Position numbers and translations under genes: made by a program. A stretch of DNA of 64,000 bases from Geobacillus thermodenitrificans subsp. thermodenitrificans DSM 465 (GTDB lineage Bacteria > Bacillota > Bacilli > Bacillales > Anoxybacillaceae), in the NCBI RefSeq assembly GCF_000496575.1, contig NZ_AYKT01000018.1, positions 1 through 64,000 of the forward strand, read 5' to 3'. Shown piece after piece: positions 33,064 through 40,877 of this stretch (position 1 is the stretch's first letter; every line of letters starts with the position of its first letter). The notes under the pieces were generated by a model. It saw only the letters and a program-made list of their open reading frames with translations, searched no databases and was not told where the DNA came from.

Positions 33064-34008
33064 ATGGCTTGCAAGTGGAAAGGTATTATTCCCCCAGTTG
33101 TCACTTTATTCGATGAGAAGCGTGGGTTTGATTGGGAAGCCAACTATTTTCTTGCCGATTATTTGATCCAACAGGGAGTTCATGGGCTGCTCTATATGGG
33201 GAGCACAGGAGAGTTTTCCTCCTTAACATTCGAGGAGAGAAAAGTTTTCGCCGAAAGAATGGTACGATACGTAGATGGGCGTGTTCCGGTTTTGATTGGC
33301 ACGGGTTCAACTTCATTAAAGGAGACGATATATTTATCACAACATGCTGAATCAATAGGAGCGAGCGGGGTGCTTGTTGTCAACCCATTTTATTGGAAAT
33401 ATACAGATCGTCAACTGTATGACTACTATACAAGTGTGGCGAAGAGCATTCGCATTCCGTTGTTGATTTATAATATCCCTTTGCTCACTGGACAGGATTT
33501 GTCTCCTGATCTTGTGTTAAGGTTGGCGGTCGAGCACGAGAATATTGTAGGAATCAAAGATACAACGGAGAAGCTGGGGCATATTCGGCAATTGATCCGT
33601 ATTAAAGAACAAAGAGAAGATTTCGCCGTGTTTGCTGCTTTCGATGACCTTCTTCTTCCGTCCTTGCAAATGGGAGCTGCTGGTGCTATTAATGGCACAG
33701 CTGTTTTTCTGCCGGAGCTGTCGGTTCAGTTGTTTGAGAGTTTTCATGCCCAACAATATGAGGAGACGTTAAAGGCCAATGAATCAATCTTGAAGCTTAT
33801 GGCAATTTACGAGCTTTCCCAACCGTTATATATCGCCATTAAAGAAGCGGTTCATCAGCTTATTCTTGGCCGACATACGGCGTTGCGGCCGCCTGTGAAG
33901 GAATGTGATGAGTTGGAAGATCATGTCCGGATATTTCTGAATAAAAATAACATTCAATCATATAGAGAGGCAAGGAATCGCCTTGTTTTTCCGAAAAACA
34001 GAAAATGA
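33064..34008 (+). CDS. DapA-family aldolase/dehydratase (2-keto-3-deoxy acid lyase candidate)
   Basis: 314 aa (beta/alpha)8 protein of the dihydrodipicolinate synthase/N-acetylneuraminate lyase family. The GSTGEFSSLT block, YNIP tyrosine and Schiff-base Lys in GIKDTT are in order. Such enzymes cleave or dehydrate 2-keto-3-deoxy sugar acids (for example YagE/YjhH aldolases or the glucarate-pathway KdgD). Island context favours a 2-keto-3-deoxyaldonate over lysine synthesis. ATG 33064 is preceded by AGAGGGTGAGAG. It begins the second half of the island. Confidence 0.78.
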   Translation: MACKWKGIIPPVVTLFDEKRGFDWEANYFLADYLIQQGVHGLLYMGSTGEFSSLTFEERKVFAERMVRYVDGRVPVLIGTGSTSLKETIYLSQHAESIGASGVLVVNPFYWKYTDRQLYDYYTSVAKSIRIPLLIYNIPLLTGQDLSPDLVLRLAVEHENIVGIKDTTEKLGHIRQLIRIKEQREDFAVFAAFDDLLLPSLQMGAAGAINGTAVFLPELSVQLFESFHAQQYEETLKANESILKLMAIYELSQPLYIAIKEAVHQLILGRHTALRPPVKECDELEDHVRIFLNKNNIQSYREARNRLVFPKNRK

Positions 34009-34023
34009 AAGGGTGTTAAAAAC

Positions 34024-34977
34024 ATGTTTATGAAAGAAACGAGGGAGTTTCTCGAATCGCTAGGCTATCCGTCGGGAGATTGCTATGATCTCCCCACTTC
34101 TTCCAAACGGTTCCCTGACGGGGCGCAATATCGGGTGGAAATTCCGAGTGTCGAAGGACCGCGGGCGTTGCAGGCTGTTCTTGAAGAGGCAGAACGTCTA
34201 GGGGTCACGATTCACCGGGTGTCGCAAGGGAGTGGAATCATGTTGTTGACGGATGAGGAGATTAGTGACATGTGTGAGATGTGTGCTAACCGTGGGATAG
34301 AGCTTAGCCTATTCGTCGGCCCGAGAGGCACGTGGGATATTAGTGCGCTGCCGTTCACTCCCTCTGGAAAAGCGGCTGGGCTTAGACATGAAGGAATGGA
34401 TCAGTTAGTCTATGCTATTGAAGATTTGAAGAGGGCGGTGAAATTAGGGGTAAGAGGGGCATTGGTGGCGGATGAAGGGCTGCTGCTTCTGACAAAGGAA
34501 ATGAAACAGCGAGGAATCTTGCCGCAAAATTTTGTCGTCAAAGTGTCAGTGCAAATGATGGCTTCCAACCCTGTATCGATCAAGCTGATGGAGCAGTTAG
34601 GGGCTGATACGTACAATGTTCCGACTGCTTTAACTTTGCCGAAGCTGGCGGCGATCCGTCAAGCGGTTGATCTGCCGCTCGATGTATATGTGGAAGCGCC
34701 TGATGGATTTGGCGGATTCATCAGACATTATGAAATTCCAGAGATCATTCGCATTTTAGCACCTGTTTATATTAAGTTCGGTTTACGCAATCACCCGGAT
34801 GTCTACCCATCTGGAAAACACTTGGAATCCGTAAACATTGAGTTATGCCGGGAAAGAGTTCGGCGGGCGGCACTAGGCATGCGGATCATTGAACAATATA
34901 ATCCCGAAGCCGTTACATCTAAATTAGGTGCTGAGGGATTGGGTGTTCCGGTTGTGATGGAAAATGCCGGGATTTGA
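34024..34977 (+). CDS. Unknown TIM-barrel-like protein linked to UxaA-family genes
   Basis: 317 aa, soluble. Striking conserved-looking blocks are YPSGDCYDLPTSSKRFPDGAQ, RVSQGSGIMLLTDEE, LSLFVGPRGTWD, GVRGALVADEGLL, YVEAPDGFGGF and KFGLRNHPDVYPSGKH. From memory similar proteins stand next to UxaA-type dehydratases and are sometimes labelled peptidase U32-like, but I see no protease catalytic set. It lies 15 bases after the DapA-family gene and 21 before the small UxaA gene, so it probably serves the same reaction sequence. No function is assigned. Confidence 0.55.
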   Translation: MFMKETREFLESLGYPSGDCYDLPTSSKRFPDGAQYRVEIPSVEGPRALQAVLEEAERLGVTIHRVSQGSGIMLLTDEEISDMCEMCANRGIELSLFVGPRGTWDISALPFTPSGKAAGLRHEGMDQLVYAIEDLKRAVKLGVRGALVADEGLLLLTKEMKQRGILPQNFVVKVSVQMMASNPVSIKLMEQLGADTYNVPTALTLPKLAAIRQAVDLPLDVYVEAPDGFGGFIRHYEIPEIIRILAPVYIKFGLRNHPDVYPSGKHLESVNIELCRERVRRAALGMRIIEQYNPEAVTSKLGAEGLGVPVVMENAGI

Positions 34978-34998
34978 ACGAGGGGAAGGAGCGATACG

Positions 34999-35319
34999 AT
35001 GTCTTCTTACCGGTTCGTTATATTAAACCAAAAGGATAATGTTGCTACTGCCTTGGACGATATTCCGGCGGGAAGCATAGTCAAAGTCACTCGTCAAGAT
35101 CGAGAGTACGATATGACGATAAAACAAAACATCGAGTTTGGTCATAAGTTTGCGATTGTGTCGATCAAAAAAGGGGAAGACATTTTGAAATACGGAGAAG
35201 TGATCGGCGTCGCCTCTAGCGATATTGCGGAAGGGGAGCATGTGCACGTGCATAACGTTGAAGGAAAAAGGGGAAGGGGAGATAAGGAGCATGGAGACCG
35301 CTCAATTTTGGGGGTATAG
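34999..35319 (+). CDS. UxaA family dehydratase, small (SAF-domain) subunit
   Basis: 106 aa with the SAF fold: an N-terminal strand (RFVILNQKDNVATALDDIPAG), then GHKFAIVSIKKGEDILKYGEVIG and the ending EGEHVHVHNVEGKRGRGD. In altronate dehydratase (UxaA) and sulfolactate lyase (SuyAB) this domain works with a large Fe-dependent domain. Here it is a separate gene overlapping the large-subunit start by 29 bases in another frame. Confidence 0.85.
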   Translation: MSSYRFVILNQKDNVATALDDIPAGSIVKVTRQDREYDMTIKQNIEFGHKFAIVSIKKGEDILKYGEVIGVASSDIAEGEHVHVHNVEGKRGRGDKEHGDRSILGV

Positions 35320-36457
35320 ACGCCCTGATGGCCGGGTCGGAGTTCGAAACCATGTGCTGATTTTGCCGACGATTGTCTGCGCGACCCAAGCAGCGAAACA
35401 GGTGACAGAGCTCGTCCACGGTACCGTCTCCTTCATTCATCAGCATGGGTGCGCTCAAGTTGGAGCCGATTATGAACAAACGTTCCGTACGTACGTTGGC
35501 ATGGGAACGAACCCGAATGTGTACGGTGTAGTAGTGATGGGACTTGGCTGTGAAACTCACCAAGGAAGAAGCGTGGCTCAGGAAATTGCCAAAAGCGGCA
35601 AGCCCGTTGAGCTCGTGTCGATTCAAAACCATGGAGGAACCCTTGGCGCGATCGCTGAGGCGGCAAGAATTGCCGCTCAAATGGTGCAAGACGCTTCCGC
35701 TTTGGTGCGCGAACCGTTTGACGTCAGCGAATTGATCGTAGGAACTGAATGTGGGGGATCGGATGCATGTTCCGGGCTTTCCGCTAACCCAGCGGTCGGA
35801 TATGTGAGCGATATGATCGTCGACCGAGGAGGAACAGCCATTTTAGCGGAAACGACAGAATTGATTGGGGCAGAGCACCTTCTAGCCAATCGGGCTGTAG
35901 ATGACCGGGTGGCTAAAAAGGTGTACGAGGTGATCGAGGCCATGGAAAAGCGTGCGATTGCAATGGGAGTAGATATTCGTACTGGAAATCCGAGCCCCGG
36001 AAATCGAAAAGGAGGGCTTACAACTCTTGAAGAGAAATCGCTCGGGGCGGCGGCCAAGGCCGGGACGAGACCGTTGCAAGAGTTGATTCATTATGCCGAA
36101 CGGCCAACGAAAAAGGGACTAGTCTGGATGGATACTCCTGGGCACGACATTGAACAGCTGACAGGGATGGTGGCTGGTGGAGCGCAAATTGTTCTGTTTA
36201 CAAGTGGGCGCGGCACGCCGACCGGTTCGCCGATTGCGCCGGTTATTAAAATTGCGACGAATACTTCGATGTTTGAAAGAATGAGAGAAAATATGGATAT
36301 CAATGCCGGTACGATCATTGAAGGGAAAGAGTCGCTTGAGTCAGTGGGAAGAAGGATTTTCGATGAACTGCTTCTTACTGCTTCAGGGAAATTGACTAAA
36401 TCTGAGATTTTAAAACAGCATGATTTTGGCATTTGGAGAATCGGCCCAACATTTTAA
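35291..36457 (+). CDS. UxaA family dehydratase, large subunit
   Basis: 388 aa. It opens with WGYRRPDGRVGVRNHVLILPT, followed by HGCAQVGADYEQT, GTECGGSDACSGLSANPA, GNPSPGNRKGGLTTLEEKS and FTSGRGTPTGSPIAPVIKI, all typical of altronate/galactarate dehydratase large domains. The start is ATG 35291; the frame is open upstream but lies in the small-subunit gene. Paired with the small subunit it should dehydrate a sugar acid (altronate-like) or, as SuyAB, release sulfite from sulfolactate. The KDG kinase and KDPG aldolase that follow favour a hexonate. Confidence 0.85.
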   Translation: METAQFWGYRRPDGRVGVRNHVLILPTIVCATQAAKQVTELVHGTVSFIHQHGCAQVGADYEQTFRTYVGMGTNPNVYGVVVMGLGCETHQGRSVAQEIAKSGKPVELVSIQNHGGTLGAIAEAARIAAQMVQDASALVREPFDVSELIVGTECGGSDACSGLSANPAVGYVSDMIVDRGGTAILAETTELIGAEHLLANRAVDDRVAKKVYEVIEAMEKRAIAMGVDIRTGNPSPGNRKGGLTTLEEKSLGAAAKAGTRPLQELIHYAERPTKKGLVWMDTPGHDIEQLTGMVAGGAQIVLFTSGRGTPTGSPIAPVIKIATNTSMFERMRENMDINAGTIIEGKESLESVGRRIFDELLLTASGKLTKSEILKQHDFGIWRIGPTF

Positions 36458-36514
36458 TCTCACCTAACCGTTTTTCATATCGCTAGGTAAAGCGAATACG
36501 CGGAGGGACTCATT

Positions 36515-37474
36515 ATGAAAGAACTCGATGTGGTAACATTCGGAGAAACAATGGTCTTATTGACGTCCGAACCGATGACTCCGCTTGAGTATAGCAGCCA
36601 TTTTTATAAGCAAATCGGGGGAGCGGAATCGAATGTTGCCATCGGATTGCAAAGGCTTGGCCATTCTGTCGGTTGGTTTAGCAAACTAGGAAATGATCCA
36701 TTCGGAAGATATATTCATAAATTTGTGAGAGGCGAAGGAGTTGATACGTCTCGCTGTATTTATACCGATGAAGCCCCGACCGGAATTTTCTTCAAAGAAA
36801 AACGTTCGTCCACCGATATCAAAGTATATTATTACCGTAAACAATCAGCAGCTAGTTTGTTGTCTCCGGACGATTTGGATGAGGAGTATATTGGCCGCGC
36901 GAAGTTTCTTCATCTGACAGGGATTACCCCTGCTCTTAGCTTGTCTTGCCGGGCAGCCGTTTTTAAAGCTATAGAAATCGCAAAGAAATACAAAGTAAAA
37001 ATCGTTTTTGATCCTAACATTCGCCTCAAGCTATGGACGCTCGAAGAGGCAAGACCTGTACTGCTGGCAATAGCGGCGGAAGCAGATGTTGTTTTGCCAG
37101 GGCTTGACGAAGGCGAATGGTTGTCTGGCCGGAACACGCCCGAGGAGATCGCACGCTTTTTTGGCAACGAGAAGCTGGTCATTATCAAACTAGGGGAGCA
37201 AGGAGCGTATTATCGGTTTAAATGTGAAAGTGGATATGTCAAAGGGTTTGCCGTGCCGCAACTTGTAGATCCGGTAGGAGCAGGAGACGGTTTTGCAGCC
37301 GGAGTGATTAGCGGGCTTTTACGGAATGAGTCGATTCCTGATGTCGTGAAGCGCGGAAATGCAGTTGGGGCGATCGTTGTAGGGATAAACGGGGATGTGG
37401 AAGGACTGCCAAACGAGGGAGAGCTCGAAGAATTTTTACAAGGCGCCGTACATCATCGAGATGTGAAGCGATGA
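36515..37474 (+). CDS. kdgK: 2-keto-3-deoxygluconate (or -galactonate) kinase, PfkB family
   Basis: 319 aa ribokinase-fold kinase with the N-terminal GGAESNVAIGLQRLG and the C-terminal PfkB signature DPVGAGDGFAAG, which includes the catalytic Asp. The spacing and sequence (FDPNIRLKLW) fit KDG kinases. It phosphorylates 2-keto-3-deoxy-hexonate at C6 with ATP. KDPG aldolase begins 12 bases after it, so the pair forms the phosphorylative branch. Confidence 0.88.
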   Translation: MKELDVVTFGETMVLLTSEPMTPLEYSSHFYKQIGGAESNVAIGLQRLGHSVGWFSKLGNDPFGRYIHKFVRGEGVDTSRCIYTDEAPTGIFFKEKRSSTDIKVYYYRKQSAASLLSPDDLDEEYIGRAKFLHLTGITPALSLSCRAAVFKAIEIAKKYKVKIVFDPNIRLKLWTLEEARPVLLAIAAEADVVLPGLDEGEWLSGRNTPEEIARFFGNEKLVIIKLGEQGAYYRFKCESGYVKGFAVPQLVDPVGAGDGFAAGVISGLLRNESIPDVVKRGNAVGAIVVGINGDVEGLPNEGELEEFLQGAVHHRDVKR

Positions 37475-37486
37475 GGGGGAGGGACA

Positions 37487-38143
37487 ATGGATAAAATTTT
37501 CCATTTAAACCGGTTAAAAACGGTCAAATTGGTGGCGGTGATTCGAAAACCGAAACGGTCGCAAATATTTCAGATTGCTGAGGCTCTTATCGCTGGAGGA
37601 GTCGAGGTACTCGAAGTGACGGTTGATACGCCAGGCAGTTTTGAGATGATTGCTGCGCTGAAGGAAGCGTTCGGAGCAAAGGCGACCATCGGTGCAGGGA
37701 CAGTCTTAGATGCCGAGACCGCGAAGAGAGCCATCGAAGCCGGTTCAGACTTTATTTTTTCACCTATTTTTGATCAAGAGACGATCTCTTTAACGAACCG
37801 ATACGGAAAAATTTCCATTCCCGGTGTGATGACGCCGACTGAAATCGTTAAGGCTTATCAGATGGGAGCTGATCTTTTGAAAGTATTTCCGGCAGGCTCC
37901 TTAGGTCCCCAATATTTTAAAGAGTTAAGAGGACCGTTAGGGCATATTCCGTTGATGCCGACAGGTGGTGTAACGTTGGAGAATGCAGCGGAGTTTATCC
38001 GCAACGGCGCCGCAGCCATAGGAGTCGGCAGTGCTTTACTGGATAAACGGGTCATTGAGGAAGGGAGATTCAACCTTCTTACAGAAACGGCAAAGAGATT
38101 TGTCGAAACGGTTAGAAACGCAGCCGTAAGAGAGGTGGAATAG
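37487..38143 (+). CDS. kdgA: 2-keto-3-deoxy-6-phosphogluconate/galactonate aldolase
   Basis: 218 aa class I aldolase. E43 in EVTVDTPG and Schiff-base K132 in DLLKVFPA are in the expected places, with GAGTV and MPTGGV phosphate-binding loops. It splits KDPG or KDPGal to pyruvate and glyceraldehyde-3-phosphate. With the kinase before it and D-galactonate dehydratase after it, KDPGal is a likely substrate. Confidence 0.9.
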   Translation: MDKIFHLNRLKTVKLVAVIRKPKRSQIFQIAEALIAGGVEVLEVTVDTPGSFEMIAALKEAFGAKATIGAGTVLDAETAKRAIEAGSDFIFSPIFDQETISLTNRYGKISIPGVMTPTEIVKAYQMGADLLKVFPAGSLGPQYFKELRGPLGHIPLMPTGGVTLENAAEFIRNGAAAIGVGSALLDKRVIEEGRFNLLTETAKRFVETVRNAAVREVE

Positions 38144-38147
38144 GAAC

Positions 38148-39296
38148 GTGAAGATTACGAAGTTCGAGACTTTTCTTGTCCCACCTCGATGGTTGTTCCT
38201 AAAAATCAGTACGGATGAAGGAATTGCTGGATGGGGTGAACCGATTGTTGAAGGGAGAGCCAATACCGTACGAGCGGCAGTAGAGGAGCTAGGCGATTAT
38301 TTAATCGGAAAGGATCCATTAGCGATTGAGGATCATTGGACCGTCCTTTACCGGGGGGGATTTTACCGTGGGGGCCCTGTTTTAATGAGCGCCATCTCTG
38401 GGATTGACCAAGCGCTTTGGGATATCAAAGGGAAATACTTCAATGCCCCGGTTCATCAACTGCTCGGCGGCCCGGTTCGCCATTCCATTCGGGTTTACAG
38501 CTGGATTGGCGGCGATCGCCCAAGCGACGTTGCCGAGGCGGCAAAAAAAGCGAAAGAAGCAGGATTTACAGCGGTGAAAATGAATGCGACCGAGGAGCTT
38601 CAATATATTGATTCTTATAAAAAGATTGACGAAACGGTTGAAAGGGTGGCTGCAGTGCGCCAAGTGGTGGGCAAAGAGTTCGGGATTGGCATCGATTTTC
38701 ACGGACGCGTTCATAAACCAATGGCAAAAATTTTGGCAAAAGAGCTTGAACCGTATCATCCGCTGTTTATCGAAGAACCTGTATTGCCAGAACATAATGA
38801 AGCATTAAAGGAGATCGCCAAGCACACCACTATCCCCATTGCCACCGGAGAACGGATGTTTTCCCGTTGGGATTTTAAAACGATTTTATCCGAGGGCTAT
38901 GTTGATATGATTCAGCCGGACCTTTCCCATGCTGGCGGAATTACTGAAGTGAGAAAAATTGCCGTGATGGCTGAGGCCTACGACGTCGCTTTGGCACCGC
39001 ACTGCCCGTTGGGGCCGATTGCGTTAGCAGCCTCTTTGCAGGTCGATGCCGTATCTTATAACGCGTTTATTCAAGAACAAAGCCTTGGCATTCACTACAA
39101 CCAAGGAAATGATCTCCTTGATTATTTAGTGGATCCTTCCGTCTTTGAATATCAAAATGGATATGTCAAAATCCCGCAAGGACCTGGATTAGGAATCGAG
39201 ATTCATGAAGAGTATGTAAGGGAAATGAACGAGATTGGACACACCTGGAAAAATCCAGTTTGGCGCCATGTTGACGGTTCAGTTGCTGAGTGGTAG
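38148..39296 (+). CDS. dgoD: D-galactonate dehydratase
   Basis: 382 aa, the same length as E. coli DgoD and collinear with it from the first residues ([15 protein letters not shown]) to the last ([11 protein letters not shown]). Enolase-superfamily metal ligands lie in IDFHGR, IEEPV and TGERMFSR; the catalytic His region is [12 protein letters not shown]. It dehydrates D-galactonate to 2-keto-3-deoxy-D-galactonate. GTG 38148 follows AGAGGTGGA by eight bases. It is four bases downstream of the aldolase stop, completing a DeLey-Doudoroff pathway with the two preceding genes. Confidence 0.95.
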   Translation: MKITKFETFLVPPRWLFLKISTDEGIAGWGEPIVEGRANTVRAAVEELGDYLIGKDPLAIEDHWTVLYRGGFYRGGPVLMSAISGIDQALWDIKGKYFNAPVHQLLGGPVRHSIRVYSWIGGDRPSDVAEAAKKAKEAGFTAVKMNATEELQYIDSYKKIDETVERVAAVRQVVGKEFGIGIDFHGRVHKPMAKILAKELEPYHPLFIEEPVLPEHNEALKEIAKHTTIPIATGERMFSRWDFKTILSEGYVDMIQPDLSHAGGITEVRKIAVMAEAYDVALAPHCPLGPIALAASLQVDAVSYNAFIQEQSLGIHYNQGNDLLDYLVDPSVFEYQNGYVKIPQGPGLGIEIHEEYVREMNEIGHTWKNPVWRHVDGSVAEW

Positions 39297-39359
39297 GGAT
39301 ACAGTGCCTACAGCAGCCCTCTAACTTCTACCGTTTTGTAGGGAATAGGGGAGGACAAA

Positions 39360-40364
39360 ATGAAAAAGTACAAAGTAGTAGTGACAGACTATGAATTTCA
39401 AACATTGAAACCCGAGCAGGAAGTGCTTTCGCCGCTTAATGTCGATTTCGTAGCCGCTCAGTGTTACACAGAGGAAGAAGTCATCGCCGTTTGCAAGGAT
39501 GCCGATGCTATTATCAACCAATATGCTCCGATATCTGCAAAGGTGATTGACCAATTAGAGAAATGTAAAGTGATTTCTCGGTACGGAGTCGGTGTCAACA
39601 CTGTCGATGTGGACGCCGCCACTGAGAAGGGCATTATTGTAGCCAATGTAACGGACTATTCAGTAGATGAAGTATCAGATCATGCATTAGCATTGCTGCT
39701 TTCGTTAGCCCGAAAAATTGTTAAGTTAAATGACGAAGTGAAAAGTGGAGTATGGAATTTCAATGTCGGCAAACCAATTTACCGGTTAAGGGGAAGAACG
39801 CTCGGTCTTGTAGGGTTTGGAAGAATTCCTCAAGCGTTAGCGAAAAAGGCTCAATCTCTCGGCTTATATGTCATCGCCTATGATCCATATATTCCTGCGA
39901 AAGTGGCTAGGCAGTTCAATGTTCATTTAGTGGAACTCAACGATTTATTCCGGCAATCGGACTACATTTCTGTGCATGCCCCCTTAACCAAAGAGACAAA
40001 AGGTATGATCAGTGATGAACAGTTTCATCTAGCAAAAAAGGAACTAATCATTGTCAATACAGCCCGCGGTCCCGTTATTGATGAGTCATCTCTAATTCGC
40101 GCCTTGCAAGATGGGAAGATTTCCGGTGCGGGACTTGATGTCACCGAATACGAGCCGATTCACCCTGATAATCCTCTTCTTCAGATGGAGAATGTGGTGA
40201 TTACACCCCATATTGCTTGGTATTCTGAGGAATCCGAAATGGAATTAAAACGAAAAACAGCTCAGAATGTTGCCGATGTACTATCAGGATGTTACCCAAG
40301 ATATTTAGTCAATCCTCGTGTGAAAGAAAAGGTGCGCTTGAAAGTGAAAGAATCATATGTATAG
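39360..40364 (+). CDS. D-isomer-specific 2-hydroxyacid dehydrogenase (CtBP-like)
   Basis: 334 aa. The NAD-binding motif GFGRIPQALA is in the middle (VGFGRI), with the catalytic Arg in NTARGPVID, Glu in the YEPIHPDNPL region and His in TPHIAWYS. The TPHIAWYSEES ending is typical of C-terminal-binding-protein-type dehydrogenases. It would interconvert a 2-hydroxy and a 2-keto acid using NAD(P). Last intact gene of the island; it may oxidise a sugar acid or reduce a 2-keto product. ATG 39360 follows TAGGGGAGG. Confidence 0.82.
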   Translation: MKKYKVVVTDYEFQTLKPEQEVLSPLNVDFVAAQCYTEEEVIAVCKDADAIINQYAPISAKVIDQLEKCKVISRYGVGVNTVDVDAATEKGIIVANVTDYSVDEVSDHALALLLSLARKIVKLNDEVKSGVWNFNVGKPIYRLRGRTLGLVGFGRIPQALAKKAQSLGLYVIAYDPYIPAKVARQFNVHLVELNDLFRQSDYISVHAPLTKETKGMISDEQFHLAKKELIIVNTARGPVIDESSLIRALQDGKISGAGLDVTEYEPIHPDNPLLQMENVVITPHIAWYSEESEMELKRKTAQNVADVLSGCYPRYLVNPRVKEKVRLKVKESYV

Positions 40365-40402
40365 GAAGATTTATTTCTCAATATATTCAATACGCAAATA
40401 TC

Positions 40403-40516
40403 ACCAGCGCCTTCATCGGCGCCAGCTGTCCGTAACAAGTGGAAGAAAACGTCAAGGCGGTCGATGTGGTGCTTAGCGAAGAAATGATTGAGAGAATAGA
40501 GGGGATTTTGGCGTAA
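40403..40516 (+). pseudogene. Degraded 3' end of an aldo/keto reductase gene (direct repeat of 18303-18416)
   Basis: The stretch aligns without gaps to the last 114 bases of the intact AKR gene, offset by exactly 22,100 bases, with about nine or ten mismatches by eye. One of them changes GAA to the stop TAA. Homology ends at the stop codon on the right and near 40402 on the left. No other part of an AKR gene is present. It marks the right edge of the island. Confidence 0.85.
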
Positions 40517-40524
40517 TCAGAAAT

Positions 40525-40556
40525 GGAGACAGCTCGTGATGCCTGTCTCCTTTTTT
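40525..40556 (+). terminator. Terminator at the right edge of the island
   Basis: GGAGACAG (40525-40532) pairs with CTGTCTCC (40543-40550), followed by six T residues. Confidence 0.88.
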
Positions 40557-40877
40557 CATGGACGAAACGTCCGCTTGTTATCAGCCTTCAGGCGGGCATT
40601 GTTGGTTATGATGTCTTGAGGGCTTAGTCATTTCATGGAGACGCGGTGTCAAATAGAGGGGCTCTTGCAAACATTGGATTCCATTTCTTCGTGAATGACA
40701 GGGGATAATGGTTTTTTTAGGTGGATGAAAAAATCGCTCGTCTAGCGATTCTTGAGGAAATCTTACGGATTTGTATGGCACCTCGCCGTCCACCACCATC
40801 CATCTTCCCAAGAAAAAAGGATTTTGGTCTCCAATGGCGAACGATATCGGAAGAGACAATGGTCAGGGGGGATGACG
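40557..40877. other. Intergenic stretch before the sigma-54 activator
   Basis: About 320 bases. A 7-bp perfect stem (AATCGCT at 40732-40738, AGCGATT at 40744-40750) is the only clear structure. The activator's frame is open from 40752, but the first 42 codons lack a start context. I see no other gene. Confidence 0.4.

Noticed and set aside
35291-36457. Calling the split UxaA pair sulfolactate lyase SuyAB.
   Set aside because: The two-gene form fits SuyAB, but no sulfolactate or sulfonate genes are near while KDG kinase and aldolase are; left as UxaA family.
40752-40877. Forty-two-residue N-terminal extension of the sigma-54 activator.
   Set aside because: No start context upstream, whereas GGGGGG sits six bases before ATG 40878.
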